NCBI GenBank assembly: GCA_051004015.1
Contig: JBPCKT010000039.1
Coordinates: forward strand, 1 to 12,801
Source of the DNA: SXOA01 sp051004015
GTDB lineage: Bacteria; Planctomycetota; Planctomycetia; Pirellulales; Pirellulaceae
Direction: 5' to 3'
DNA: 12,801 nucleotides
Notes under the pieces: model-generated
Seen by the model: only the letters and a program-made list of their open reading frames with translations
Databases searched by the model: none
Told to the model about the DNA's origin: nothing
Position numbers and translations under genes: made by a program
Shown: piece after piece, positions 6,301 through 12,678 of the stretch
Position numbering within the stretch: the stretch's first letter is position 1
How the letters are laid out: the number at the start of each line of letters is the position of its first letter

Positions 6301-7225
6301 CTTGCACTTTCCACTCGAGCCAGGTCTTGGCGACGAGAGTCACGAGGCCGAGCAGGGCGAGCAGCGAGGCCATGGCAAACGCGGCTGTCGCGCTGTTGGC
6401 TTCGCCGCTGTTCCAAAGAAGCTCGATGTGCAGCGGCACGGTGTTGGTCCGCCCCTGGATGTGGCCGGAGACGACGCTGACCGCGCCGAATTCTCCCATC
6501 GCGCGGGCGTTGCACAGGATCACGCCATACAGCAAGGCCCACTTTACATTCGGCAGCGTCACCCGCCAGAACGTCTGCCAGCCGCTGGCTCCCAGCGACA
6601 GAGCCGCCTGCTCTTCGTCGGCCCCTTGCTCTTGCATCAGCGGGATTAGTTCGCGGGCCACAAAGGGAAACGTGACGAAAATCGTCGCCAGCACGATTCC
6701 CGGCACTGCGAAAATGATCTTGATGTCATGGTCCGCCAGCCAGGACCCGAACCACCCCTGCAAGCCGAACACCAACACGTAAATCAGGCCAGATATGATG
6801 GGGGAAACGGCAAACGGCAGGTCAATCAGCGTGATCAACAGGCTCTTTCCCTTGAAATCAAACTTGGCGATCACCCACGAAGCCGCCAGGCCAAACACCA
6901 GGTTCAGCGGCAGCGAAATTCCTGTGGCGATGAGCGTGAGCTTGATGGCCTGCCAGCTATCGCGAGTCTGAAAGGTCTGAAGGTAAATGCCGAGTCCCTT
7001 GCGGAAGGCTTCCAGAAACACCACCGCCAGAGGCAGCACCAGGAACAGACTCACGAAGCCCACGGAAACGCCAAGCAGAAGGTACCTCAGCCATGCCGGG
7101 CCTTTGGCGGCCGTGTGCGATTTGCCGCTATTGGGGTCCGCTCGCTCCGCGAGCGGACGCTTCTGGATTTGCGTCGCAACCGACGGTTCCGCTCGCGGAG
7201 CGAGCGGACCACGAGGATTGGCCAT
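6275..7225 (-). CDS. cysW: Sulfate ABC transporter permease CysW
   Basis: One of two membrane channel subunits for sulfate import, 316 residues. About six membrane helices run from residue 47 to 302. The cytoplasmic coupling loop EEQAALSLGASGWQTFWRVTLP (204-225) is the EAA motif that docks on CysA. The start at 7225 is supported by GGGAG eight bases upstream, within the end of cysT, and only three bases separate the two genes, so translation is probably coupled. Residues 1-45 form an unusual charged extension. Residues 6-13 and 23-31 are translations of an inverted repeat pair (7135-7210), and the C-terminal GERGALAP is translated from another repeat arm. The normal permease core is intact, so the protein should still work. 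The alternative, initiation downstream of the repeats, has no suitable codon before helix 1. Confidence 0.93.
   Translation of the reverse strand: MANPRGPLAPRAEPSVATQIQKRPLAERADPNSGKSHTAAKGPAWLRYLLLGVSVGFVSLFLVLPLAVVFLEAFRKGLGIYLQTFQTRDSWQAIKLTLIATGISLPLNLVFGLAASWVIAKFDFKGKSLLITLIDLPFAVSPIISGLIYVLVFGLQGWFGSWLADHDIKIIFAVPGIVLATIFVTFPFVARELIPLMQEQGADEEQAALSLGASGWQTFWRVTLPNVKWALLYGVILCNARAMGEFGAVSVVSGHIQGRTNTVPLHIELLWNSGEANSATAAFAMASLLALLGLVTLVAKTWLEWKVQGERGALAP
7135..7210. repeat. Paired inverted palindromic repeats inside the cysW 5' end (REPIN-like)
   Basis: Arms 7135-7157 and 7188-7210 are exact 23-base inverted copies. Each is itself a hairpin with a 10-base stem (GTCCGCTCGC against GCGAGCGGAC) around a TCC loop, if one flanking base is counted. 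The 30-base spacer is unique sequence. The element is in frame and translated as part of the CysW N-terminal extension. It differs in sequence from the pair at the other end of the gene. Confidence 0.85.
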
Positions 7226-7228
7226 AAA

Positions 7229-8068
7229 TCAAACTCCCTTTTGATGGCCATGTCCGGTCCACCATTGCAGAACGTTGATGAAGAGGAGGATGGCAAAGGA
7301 TGCCACCAGCATCACAATCGCAATCGCCGCGGCCCCCTCGTAGTTGTACTGCTCCAGTTTTTCGATGATGAGCAGCGAAGTAATTTCGGTCTGGTTGCGG
7401 ATATTGCCGGAGATGAAGATCACCGAGCCGTATTCGCCGAGTGCCCGAGCAAAGGAGAGGGCAAACCCGGTCAACAGCGACGGCAGGATTGTCGGCACAA
7501 TGACCCGCCAGAAGGTCTGCCAGCGACTGGCGCCGAGGCTGGCCGCGGCTTCTTCATTTTCCGCATCCAGTTCTTCCAGCGCCGGTTGCAGCGTTCGCAC
7601 AATGAACGGCAGGCTGATAAAGATCAGAGCAATCGTGATCCCCAGTTGCGAGTTGGCAGCTTTGATTCCCAGCGGAGCCAGGAGCTGCCCGATCCAGCCG
7701 TTCTTCGAGTAAATCGCGGCCAGCGCGATGCCCGAGACGGCGGTTGGCAGGGCAAACGGCAAATCGATGATCGCATCGATGATCTTTCGTCCTGGAAAGC
7801 GATAGCGGACGAGCGACCAGGCGAGGATAAACCCAAAAACAACGTTGACCGAAGCCGCCATCAGAGAGGTGCCGAAGGTCACTTTGTACGAAGCCACCAC
7901 TCGCGGCTCCGTGACGACCTTCCAGAACTCGGCCGGCGAAAGCGACGCCGAGCGGAGAAAGAGGGCCGAAAGCGGGATGAGCACAATCAGGGAGAGATAC
8001 AGCAGCGAAAACCCCAGCGTCAAATTGAAGCCGGGAAGAACGCTGTGACGTTTGAAAGTGAGAGCCAT
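7229..8068 (-). CDS. cysT: Sulfate ABC transporter permease CysT (CysU)
   Basis: Second channel subunit of the sulfate importer in the cytoplasmic membrane, 279 residues, usual length. Six helices are visible at roughly 17-38, 63-86, 103-122, 141-160, 196-217 and 245-266. The EAA coupling motif is EEAAASLGASRWQTFWRVIVP (172-192), and SFARALGEYGSVIFISGN (205-222) is typical of CysT. ATG at 8068 follows the sbp stop by 21 bases; the ribosome binding site is weak. The gene end contains the ribosome binding site of cysW. It pairs with CysW as a heterodimer. Confidence 0.94.
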   Translation of the reverse strand: MALTFKRHSVLPGFNLTLGFSLLYLSLIVLIPLSALFLRSASLSPAEFWKVVTEPRVVASYKVTFGTSLMAASVNVVFGFILAWSLVRYRFPGRKIIDAIIDLPFALPTAVSGIALAAIYSKNGWIGQLLAPLGIKAANSQLGITIALIFISLPFIVRTLQPALEELDAENEEAAASLGASRWQTFWRVIVPTILPSLLTGFALSFARALGEYGSVIFISGNIRNQTEITSLLIIEKLEQYNYEGAAAIAIVMLVASFAILLFINVLQWWTGHGHQKGV

Positions 8069-8089
8069 TAGAGCGCGAATCCGTTCTGG

Positions 8090-9211
8090 CTACTTGGAGG
8101 ACTGATAAATCTGGTCGAACGTGCCGCCATCGTCAAAGTGCTCGGCCTGGGCCTTGTCCCACCCCCCAAATACCGCATCGATGGTGAACAGTTCGATTTC
8201 AGCAAAAATCTTGCGCTGTTCGGCCGAGATCACGCTTGGGTTCGCCGGCCGGAAGTAGTGCTTGGCGGCAAGTTGCTGGCCTTGAGGGGAATACAGGTAT
8301 TCGAGATACGCCTTGGCCACTTCGGCCGTCCCCCGCTTTTGGGCAACCCTATCGACAATGGCGACAGGGGGCTCGGCAAGAATGCTGCTGCTGGGGATCA
8401 CAATCTCAAACTTGTCTTTGTCCAGTTGGTGCAGGGAAAGCAAGGCTTCGTTTTCCCAGCCGACCAGCACATCGCCAATCTCTCTCTGCACAAAGGTATT
8501 CGTCGAGCCACGGGCGCCGGAATCAAGGACCGGCGTGTGCTTGTAGAGGTCGGCGACAAAAGCCTTGGCCTTGGCCTGCGCGGCCGCCACTTTTTTAGCT
8601 TCCTGGGTGTCGGAAAGCTTCTTCAGGTCGCCCAGCTCTTTCTTCAGGGCATATCCCCAGGCAGCCAGATAGATCCAACGAGCTCCACCGCTTGTTTTTG
8701 GATTGGGGGAAATCACTTCCACCCCTTCTTCCACGAGGTCATCCCAGTCCTTGATTCCCTTGGGATTTCCTTTGCGGACCAGAAAGACCATCGTGGAGGT
8801 ATAAGGAGCGCTGTTGTGCTCAAACTCCTTCTGCCAGCCTTCATCCAGTAGCTTGGCTTTCCGGGCAATCACGTTCACGTCGTAAGCCAACGCCAAAGTG
8901 ACCACGTCCGCTTCCAGGCCGTCGATCACAGCGCGGGCCTGCTTCCCCGAGCCGCCGTGCGACTTCTCGATGGTGACTTCCTGGTTGTTCTTCTGCTTCC
9001 AGTACTCGGCAAAGGACTTGTTGAATTCGGTGTAGAACTCGCGTGTGGGGTCATAGGAGACGTTGAGTAGGGTCACGGCCGACTTGGCGGTCGAATCGGG
9101 CGAGCCCGCAGAGCTAGTCGGAGTGACCGCAGGTCCGCTGCTGGTGGATGAGCCGCAGCCGACGAGGAAAAGCAGCAAGGAGAGGTACAAAACGGGTCGC
9201 ACGATTTTCAT
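8090..9211 (-). CDS. sbp: Sulfate-binding lipoprotein (Sbp)
   Basis: High-affinity solute receptor delivering sulfate (possibly thiosulfate) to CysTW, 373 residues. The N-terminus MKIVRPVLYLSLLLFLVGC is a lipoprotein signal with lipobox LVGC (Cys19), so the mature protein is membrane-tethered, followed by a Ser/Thr/Pro linker to about 45. Family signatures are VSYDPTREFY (51-60), SHGGSGKQARAVIDGLEADV (84-103) and NPKTSGGARW (170-179), followed by GARGSTNTFVQREIGDVLVGWENEA. The ATG at 9211 is chosen because AAGGA lies about eight bases upstream and the signal peptide begins here. A GTG 11 codons earlier (9244) would spoil the signal. It is the first gene of the operon, 52 bases after a predicted sigma-54 transcription start. 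Confidence 0.95.
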   Translation of the reverse strand: MKIVRPVLYLSLLLFLVGCGSSTSSGPAVTPTSSAGSPDSTAKSAVTLLNVSYDPTREFYTEFNKSFAEYWKQKNNQEVTIEKSHGGSGKQARAVIDGLEADVVTLALAYDVNVIARKAKLLDEGWQKEFEHNSAPYTSTMVFLVRKGNPKGIKDWDDLVEEGVEVISPNPKTSGGARWIYLAAWGYALKKELGDLKKLSDTQEAKKVAAAQAKAKAFVADLYKHTPVLDSGARGSTNTFVQREIGDVLVGWENEALLSLHQLDKDKFEIVIPSSSILAEPPVAIVDRVAQKRGTAEVAKAYLEYLYSPQGQQLAAKHYFRPANPSVISAEQRKIFAEIELFTIDAVFGGWDKAQAEHFDDGGTFDQIYQSSK

Positions 9212-9274
9212 GACGGTTTTCCTTCGTCCGCGGGAGCGGTGCACTGGGAGTGGCGGAAGTTTGCGGGAGGTAAG

Positions 9275-9290
9275 GCAAGAGGTATGCCAG
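9275..9290 (-). promoter_or_regulatory. Sigma-54 (-24/-12) promoter for the sbp operon
   Basis: On the minus strand CTGGCATACCTCTTGCCT matches the sigma-54 consensus TGGCAC-N5-TTGC with one substitution (T for C). The invariant GG (9288-9287) and GC (9276-9275) are exactly 12 bases apart. The predicted start is about 9263, leaving a 52-base leader before sbp. Confidence 0.7.
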
Positions 9291-9324
9291 GCGCGCCGCT
9301 AGCGATGAGCTTGCCGTTAGGACA

Positions 9325-9342
9325 CAAATCCGGCCAGATTTG
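9325..9342. promoter_or_regulatory. Near-perfect 18-bp palindrome, candidate activator binding site
   Basis: CAAATCCGGCCAGATTTG is a palindrome with one mismatched pair. It lies 62-79 bases upstream of the predicted sbp start and overlaps the first two bases of the -24 box of the regulator promoter. The position suits an upstream activating site for the sbp operon and a repression site for the regulator gene. Ownership by the adjacent activator is inference. Confidence 0.5.
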
Positions 9343-9355
9343 GCACTTCCGTTGC
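9341..9355 (+). promoter_or_regulatory. Sigma-54 (-24/-12) promoter for the regulator gene
   Basis: TTGGCACTTCCGTTGCCT contains TGGCAC (9341-9346), a five-base spacer and TTGC (9352-9355), a full match to the core consensus. GG and GC are 12 bases apart. The predicted start is about 9367, 60 bases before the ATG. Just downstream GTTAAA (9364-9369) and TTTAAC (9379-9384) form an inverted repeat. Confidence 0.75.
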
Positions 9356-9426
9356 CTAATACCGTTAAATATGGTAGTTTTAACCGTTGTATTCAATGGA
9401 ATGCCAATCATATATGCTGGGTCACC

Positions 9427-11022
9427 ATGCACCGCTTCCACGAAATCCTGCTCAGCGTCTGGAGAGAAACCTGCCGCCATATCGATCTGGGCGAGGCGGT
9501 TCGCACGGTCGCGCCGCTGCTTGCAGAGCGGCTGCCGCTGGAGGCCGTCATCGTGCGGCGGCTCGATCCGCAGCATCAATCGCTGGAAACAATCGTGGTG
9601 TCGGCGGCGGAAGGGTCGCATCCGCCGCAAATCGGGCGGACGCCATGCTCGGAGGCCCGTTTCAAGCGACTCGTATCGTGGGTGAAAGCGGGCAAACTGC
9701 TCCACAGCCAACGGATCAAGCGAAGCGGCGAGTTGGCAATGATCGTACCCGAGGAATTCGAGGGCGAAGTCCTGGCCTGCCCGCTGCCGAGTCCCGAAGG
9801 GCCTGGGGGAGTGTTGGCCTTCATTGCCGCCCATACGAAGTCATTCAAAGACGAGCACTTGAAAATGGCTGAGGAACTCCGCGAACCCTTCTCCGTCGCG
9901 CTCGAGAACGACCGCCGCTTGCACGAGCTGGCAACGCTCCGGGCTGTCGCCGAAGCGGACAAATCCTCGCTCCTGGCCAGGCTGGGGAAACGCGAGATGA
10001 GCGAAGTCATCGTCGGCTCCGAAGCCGGTTTGCGGCACGTGATGGAACGGGTGGAGCTTGTATCGCAATCAGATGTTCCCGTGCTCATCCTGGGGGAAAC
10101 GGGAACCGGAAAAGAGGTCGTTTCCCGGGCGATTCACAACAAATCGGCCCGGCACGAGGGCCCGTTCATCCGCGTCAATTGCGGCGCTATCCCGACGGAA
10201 CTTATCGATTCACAGCTCTTTGGACATGAAAGGGGGAGCTTCACGGGGGCCTCGGAAACGCGGCAGGGCTGGTTCGAAAGAGCCGACGGCGGCACGCTGT
10301 TTCTCGATGAAATCGGCGAATTGCCCCTGCCGGCACAGGTGCGACTTTTGCGAGTGCTGCAGGACGGCTTTATCGAGCGGGTCGGCGGGCAACAGCCGAT
10401 TCATGTCGACGTCCGGATGATTGCGGCCACGCATCGGGATCTGGCGGCGATGGTGCGGGACCGTAGCTTCCGCGAGGACTTGTGGTATCGCATTTCCGTC
10501 TTTCCCATCATGTTGCCGCCACTTCGAGACCGGCTCGATGACATTCCGGCACTGGCCCGTCATTTTGCCGATCGGGCCGCCAATCGCTTCGGCCTTTCGC
10601 TCGTCGAGCCTTCGGGCGCGGACTTGCAGGTTCTGCGGAAATATGCCTGGCCAGGTAACATCCGCGAGCTTGGCGCGGTCATCGACCGGGCGGCCATCCT
10701 GGGGGACGGCAAGACGCTGGAAGTCGCCAAATCCCTGGGATTTGGAATTACTTCGCCGCAAACCGCGCCTCCTCCGGCTACGTTTTATGAGGTCACGACC
10801 GACGATTTACGTCCTGCTTCACCGGGAATTGTTTCGCTCGATGCGGCCATGCAGCAGCACATTGAAAAAGCTCTGTCCGCGACACGCGGCAAGATTGAAG
10901 GCCGCGGCGGTGCCGCCGGAATCCTGGGAATTAACCCGCACACGTTGCGGGCGAGAATGAGAAAGCTGGGAATATCCTGGTCAAAATTCCGAGCGAACTC
11001 GCTGCCGGATGTTGTATTCTAA
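9427..11022 (+). CDS. Sigma-54-dependent transcriptional activator (GAF-like, AAA+, Fis-type HTH)
   Basis: Enhancer-binding protein, 531 residues, that uses ATP to open sigma-54 promoters. Residues 1-170 resemble a GAF-type sensory domain of the FhlA/NorR style; the ligand is unknown. The AAA+ domain runs from about 193 to 425: Walker A GETGTGKE (223-230), sigma-54 contact loop GSFTGA (270-275, Ser in place of the usual Ala), Walker B GGTLFLDEIGE (288-298), sensor AATHRDL (333-339), FREDLWYR (348-355) and WPGNIREL (408-415). A Fis-like helix-turn-helix occupies about 472-516. There is no receiver domain, so it is not a classical two-component regulator. ATG at 9427 is preferred. The frame extends to a TTG at 9340, but that lies upstream of the predicted transcription start. 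Divergence from sbp and sigma-54 boxes on both sides suggest it controls sulfate uptake and itself. Confidence 0.9.
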   Translation: MHRFHEILLSVWRETCRHIDLGEAVRTVAPLLAERLPLEAVIVRRLDPQHQSLETIVVSAAEGSHPPQIGRTPCSEARFKRLVSWVKAGKLLHSQRIKRSGELAMIVPEEFEGEVLACPLPSPEGPGGVLAFIAAHTKSFKDEHLKMAEELREPFSVALENDRRLHELATLRAVAEADKSSLLARLGKREMSEVIVGSEAGLRHVMERVELVSQSDVPVLILGETGTGKEVVSRAIHNKSARHEGPFIRVNCGAIPTELIDSQLFGHERGSFTGASETRQGWFERADGGTLFLDEIGELPLPAQVRLLRVLQDGFIERVGGQQPIHVDVRMIAATHRDLAAMVRDRSFREDLWYRISVFPIMLPPLRDRLDDIPALARHFADRAANRFGLSLVEPSGADLQVLRKYAWPGNIRELGAVIDRAAILGDGKTLEVAKSLGFGITSPQTAPPPATFYEVTTDDLRPASPGIVSLDAAMQQHIEKALSATRGKIEGRGGAAGILGINPHTLRARMRKLGISWSKFRANSLPDVVF

Positions 11023-11043
11023 TTCAGAACCGGCACTTTTTTT
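11003..11043 (+). terminator. Possible intrinsic terminator after the activator gene
   Basis: TGCCGG (11003-11008) can pair with CCGGCA (11030-11035), and TTCT (11017-11020) with AGAA (11026-11029). This gives a bulged hairpin followed by C and seven T (11037-11043). The left arm lies within the last codons of the activator gene. If real, it would separate the activator from guaD. The eight-base bulge makes it only a moderate candidate. Confidence 0.35.
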
Positions 11044-11051
11044 GGCAAACC

Positions 11052-11519
11052 ATGCATCACTTCTTTCTTCAGCAAGCTGTCGCTCTCGCTCGCCAAGGAA
11101 TGCAGGCCGGCTCGGGCGGCCCCTTCGGCGCAATCATTGTCCGCGATAAACAGATTGTCGGACGCGGCTGGAACCAGGTGACCAGCGCGAACGACCCGAC
11201 GGCCCACGCGGAAATCGTCGCCATCCGCGACGCTTGCCGGCAACTCAAGACGTTTCAATTGGCCGGGAGCGTCCTATACGCGAGCTGCGAGCCCTGCCCG
11301 ATGTGCCTCGCCGCCATCTACTGGTCCCGCCTTTCAGCCGTTTACTTTGCGTCCTCCGGCTCGGAGGCGGCCGCTGCCGGCTTCAACGACGACTTCATCC
11401 GTAGCGAGCATCTATTGCCGGCCGCTGACCGAACGCTTAAGCAAACGCAACACCCGCTGCCCGATGCCGCGGCGCTCTTCGACGAATGGCGACGCAAGCT
11501 CGACAAGATTCCGTACTAA
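11052..11519 (+). CDS. guaD: Guanine deaminase (cytidine deaminase superfamily)
   Basis: Converts guanine to xanthine and ammonia in purine salvage or purine nitrogen release, cytoplasmic. The 155-residue protein matches the Bacillus subtilis GuaD type along its length. Zinc and catalytic residues are His52-Ala-Glu54 (in NDPTAHAEIVAIR) and PCPMC with Cys82 and Cys85. GGPFGAIIV (22-30) and AGFNDDFI (109-116) are typical of this subgroup, whose C-terminal swap completes the neighbouring active site. Other nucleoside deaminases of the family are possible, but AGFNDDFI favours guanine. No clear Shine-Dalgarno; a T-run directly precedes it. It lies 29 bases after the activator gene, perhaps separated by a terminator, and seven bases before the DUF1499 gene. 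Confidence 0.88.
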   Translation: MHHFFLQQAVALARQGMQAGSGGPFGAIIVRDKQIVGRGWNQVTSANDPTAHAEIVAIRDACRQLKTFQLAGSVLYASCEPCPMCLAAIYWSRLSAVYFASSGSEAAAAGFNDDFIRSEHLLPAADRTLKQTQHPLPDAAALFDEWRRKLDKIPY

Positions 11520-11526
11520 GGGATTC

Positions 11527-11994
11527 ATGTATATCACTCTTACAATCGTCGCGCTGGTCGCCGCCATTCTTCTGCTGTTCATGCTGTTCTGGCTCTTCGC
11601 CACGGTCGAGGACTGGAGCCGCGACCTGACGACGAACTACGCTACAACTTCTGCAAACGCGAAAAAGCCTAGCCTCCACCCCATCATCTCCCAACGCCCC
11701 TTGCCTGAACTCGCCGACCTGGTGGCCACCGCCGCCGAGCAGCTTCCCGGCTGGGAGCTCACTGGCCGCGAGGAAAGTCCCGACGATACTACCTTGCAAT
11801 TCGTCCGCACCACCCGCCTGATGCGTTTTAAGGACGACATCACCGTCCACATCCGGCCCGTTAGCGGTGGCCAGCAGCCCGCGAAGTACGAAGTCTCCGC
11901 CGAAAGCCAATCCCGCGTCGGTAAAGGAGACTTCGGCCAAAATCCACGAAACCTGGCGGAACTGATGGACACGCTTCGCAATTTGCTGCGATAA
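11527..11994 (+). CDS. DUF1499 family membrane-anchored protein
   Basis: A 155-residue protein with one N-terminal membrane helix (about 4-25). The following soluble domain (about 60-155) matches DUF1499: ATAAEQLPGWELTGREE, TTRLMRFKDDITVHIRP, then SQSRVGKGDFGQNPRNLAEL. The biochemical role of the family is not known to me. ATG at 11527 is preceded by AAGGG at about five bases and follows the guaD stop by seven bases, so the two genes are very likely cotranscribed. The frame is open upstream inside guaD, but that part is a shadow of guaD. Confidence 0.85.
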   Translation: MYITLTIVALVAAILLLFMLFWLFATVEDWSRDLTTNYATTSANAKKPSLHPIISQRPLPELADLVATAAEQLPGWELTGREESPDDTTLQFVRTTRLMRFKDDITVHIRPVSGGQQPAKYEVSAESQSRVGKGDFGQNPRNLAELMDTLRNLLR

Positions 11995-12033
11995 TGAGCA
12001 GCGAAAGTTTCATTCTCGTTTTCGCGAGCTTCT

Positions 12034-12633
12034 ATGAACGCCCGAGATCGCGTCCTCGGTATCGCTTCCTTTATGTTGACGCTCCTGCTGGCGCCGGTCG
12101 TGGCCTGGCTCATCTTGGGACCGGTGAACCGCAAAGGCGGAAAGCTGCAGGCCCCCACCCGCTTTCACCTCATCGACTTCGTGTGGCTGCTGGTCCAGTT
12201 CCAGGTTGGCCTGGGATTCTGCCTGCAATACATCGGTGTACAGTACCAACGCTCGTTCCTGATGCTGCTGACCTTTTTTTCGTTCGCCGTCCTGACCATG
12301 TGGGCAGGCGCAGTGAGCTTTCTGTCGCGCGCCGCAGTCCGCAACAGCCTCAAGCGCGGCGTCTTTATCGTGGTCCTGCTTCCCGCCACGCTCCTCCTGA
12401 TGGTCGTCGTTCCACTCTTTCCCGCGGCTTGCTACCTGCTGGAGACCGACCCGCGCATGATGGAGCTGGTTCTGCGTCTGGACTTCAACATTCCGCCCGG
12501 CACCGGAATAGTGGCGGCGGTTGTGGGAACGGTCGCGTTACCTGCCGCCGGCGTTTTCCTGAACCGCATCTCCGCCTGGATTGTCCGAGGCGCCGGAGAA
12601 CCGTCGATAGTCCGCCAACCTGTAACGGCCTAA
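12034..12633 (+). CDS. Hypothetical five-helix membrane protein
   Basis: A 199-residue protein I do not recognise. Hydrophobic helices lie at about 9-30, 45-66, 73-97, 108-131 and 156-177, joined by short charged loops (VNRKGGKLQAPTR, RAAVRNSLKRG). It should sit in the cytoplasmic membrane. It starts 39 bases after the DUF1499 gene on the same strand, without a strong ribosome binding site, and may be the last gene of a guaD-DUF1499 unit. The competing frame 11994-12671 is compositionally Arg/Pro-rich and looks like a shadow. Confidence 0.7.
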   Translation: MNARDRVLGIASFMLTLLLAPVVAWLILGPVNRKGGKLQAPTRFHLIDFVWLLVQFQVGLGFCLQYIGVQYQRSFLMLLTFFSFAVLTMWAGAVSFLSRAAVRNSLKRGVFIVVLLPATLLLMVVVPLFPAACYLLETDPRMMELVLRLDFNIPPGTGIVAAVVGTVALPAAGVFLNRISAWIVRGAGEPSIVRQPVTA

Positions 12634-12678
12634 GGAGGGCAACGGCGGAACTCTCTAGTTCGACTGTTTGAATTCTAG

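Noticed and set aside
6222..7210. CRISPR array or phage attachment sites
   Set aside because: Only two inverted pairs of differing sequence, with no regular direct repeats and spacers and no integrase gene nearby.
6728..8071. Plus-strand 447-residue open frame across cysW and cysT
   Set aside because: Low-complexity Gln/Arg/Asp-rich translation, antisense to two clear permeases; a GC-rich shadow frame.
9340..9426. 29-residue N-terminal extension of the activator from a TTG
   Set aside because: The TTG lies inside the -24 box, upstream of the predicted transcription start, and the added residues do not look like the domain.
11994..12671. 225-residue frame overlapping the last membrane protein
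   Set aside because: Arg/Pro/Gly-rich with no recognisable domain, whereas the 12034 frame has five clear membrane helices.
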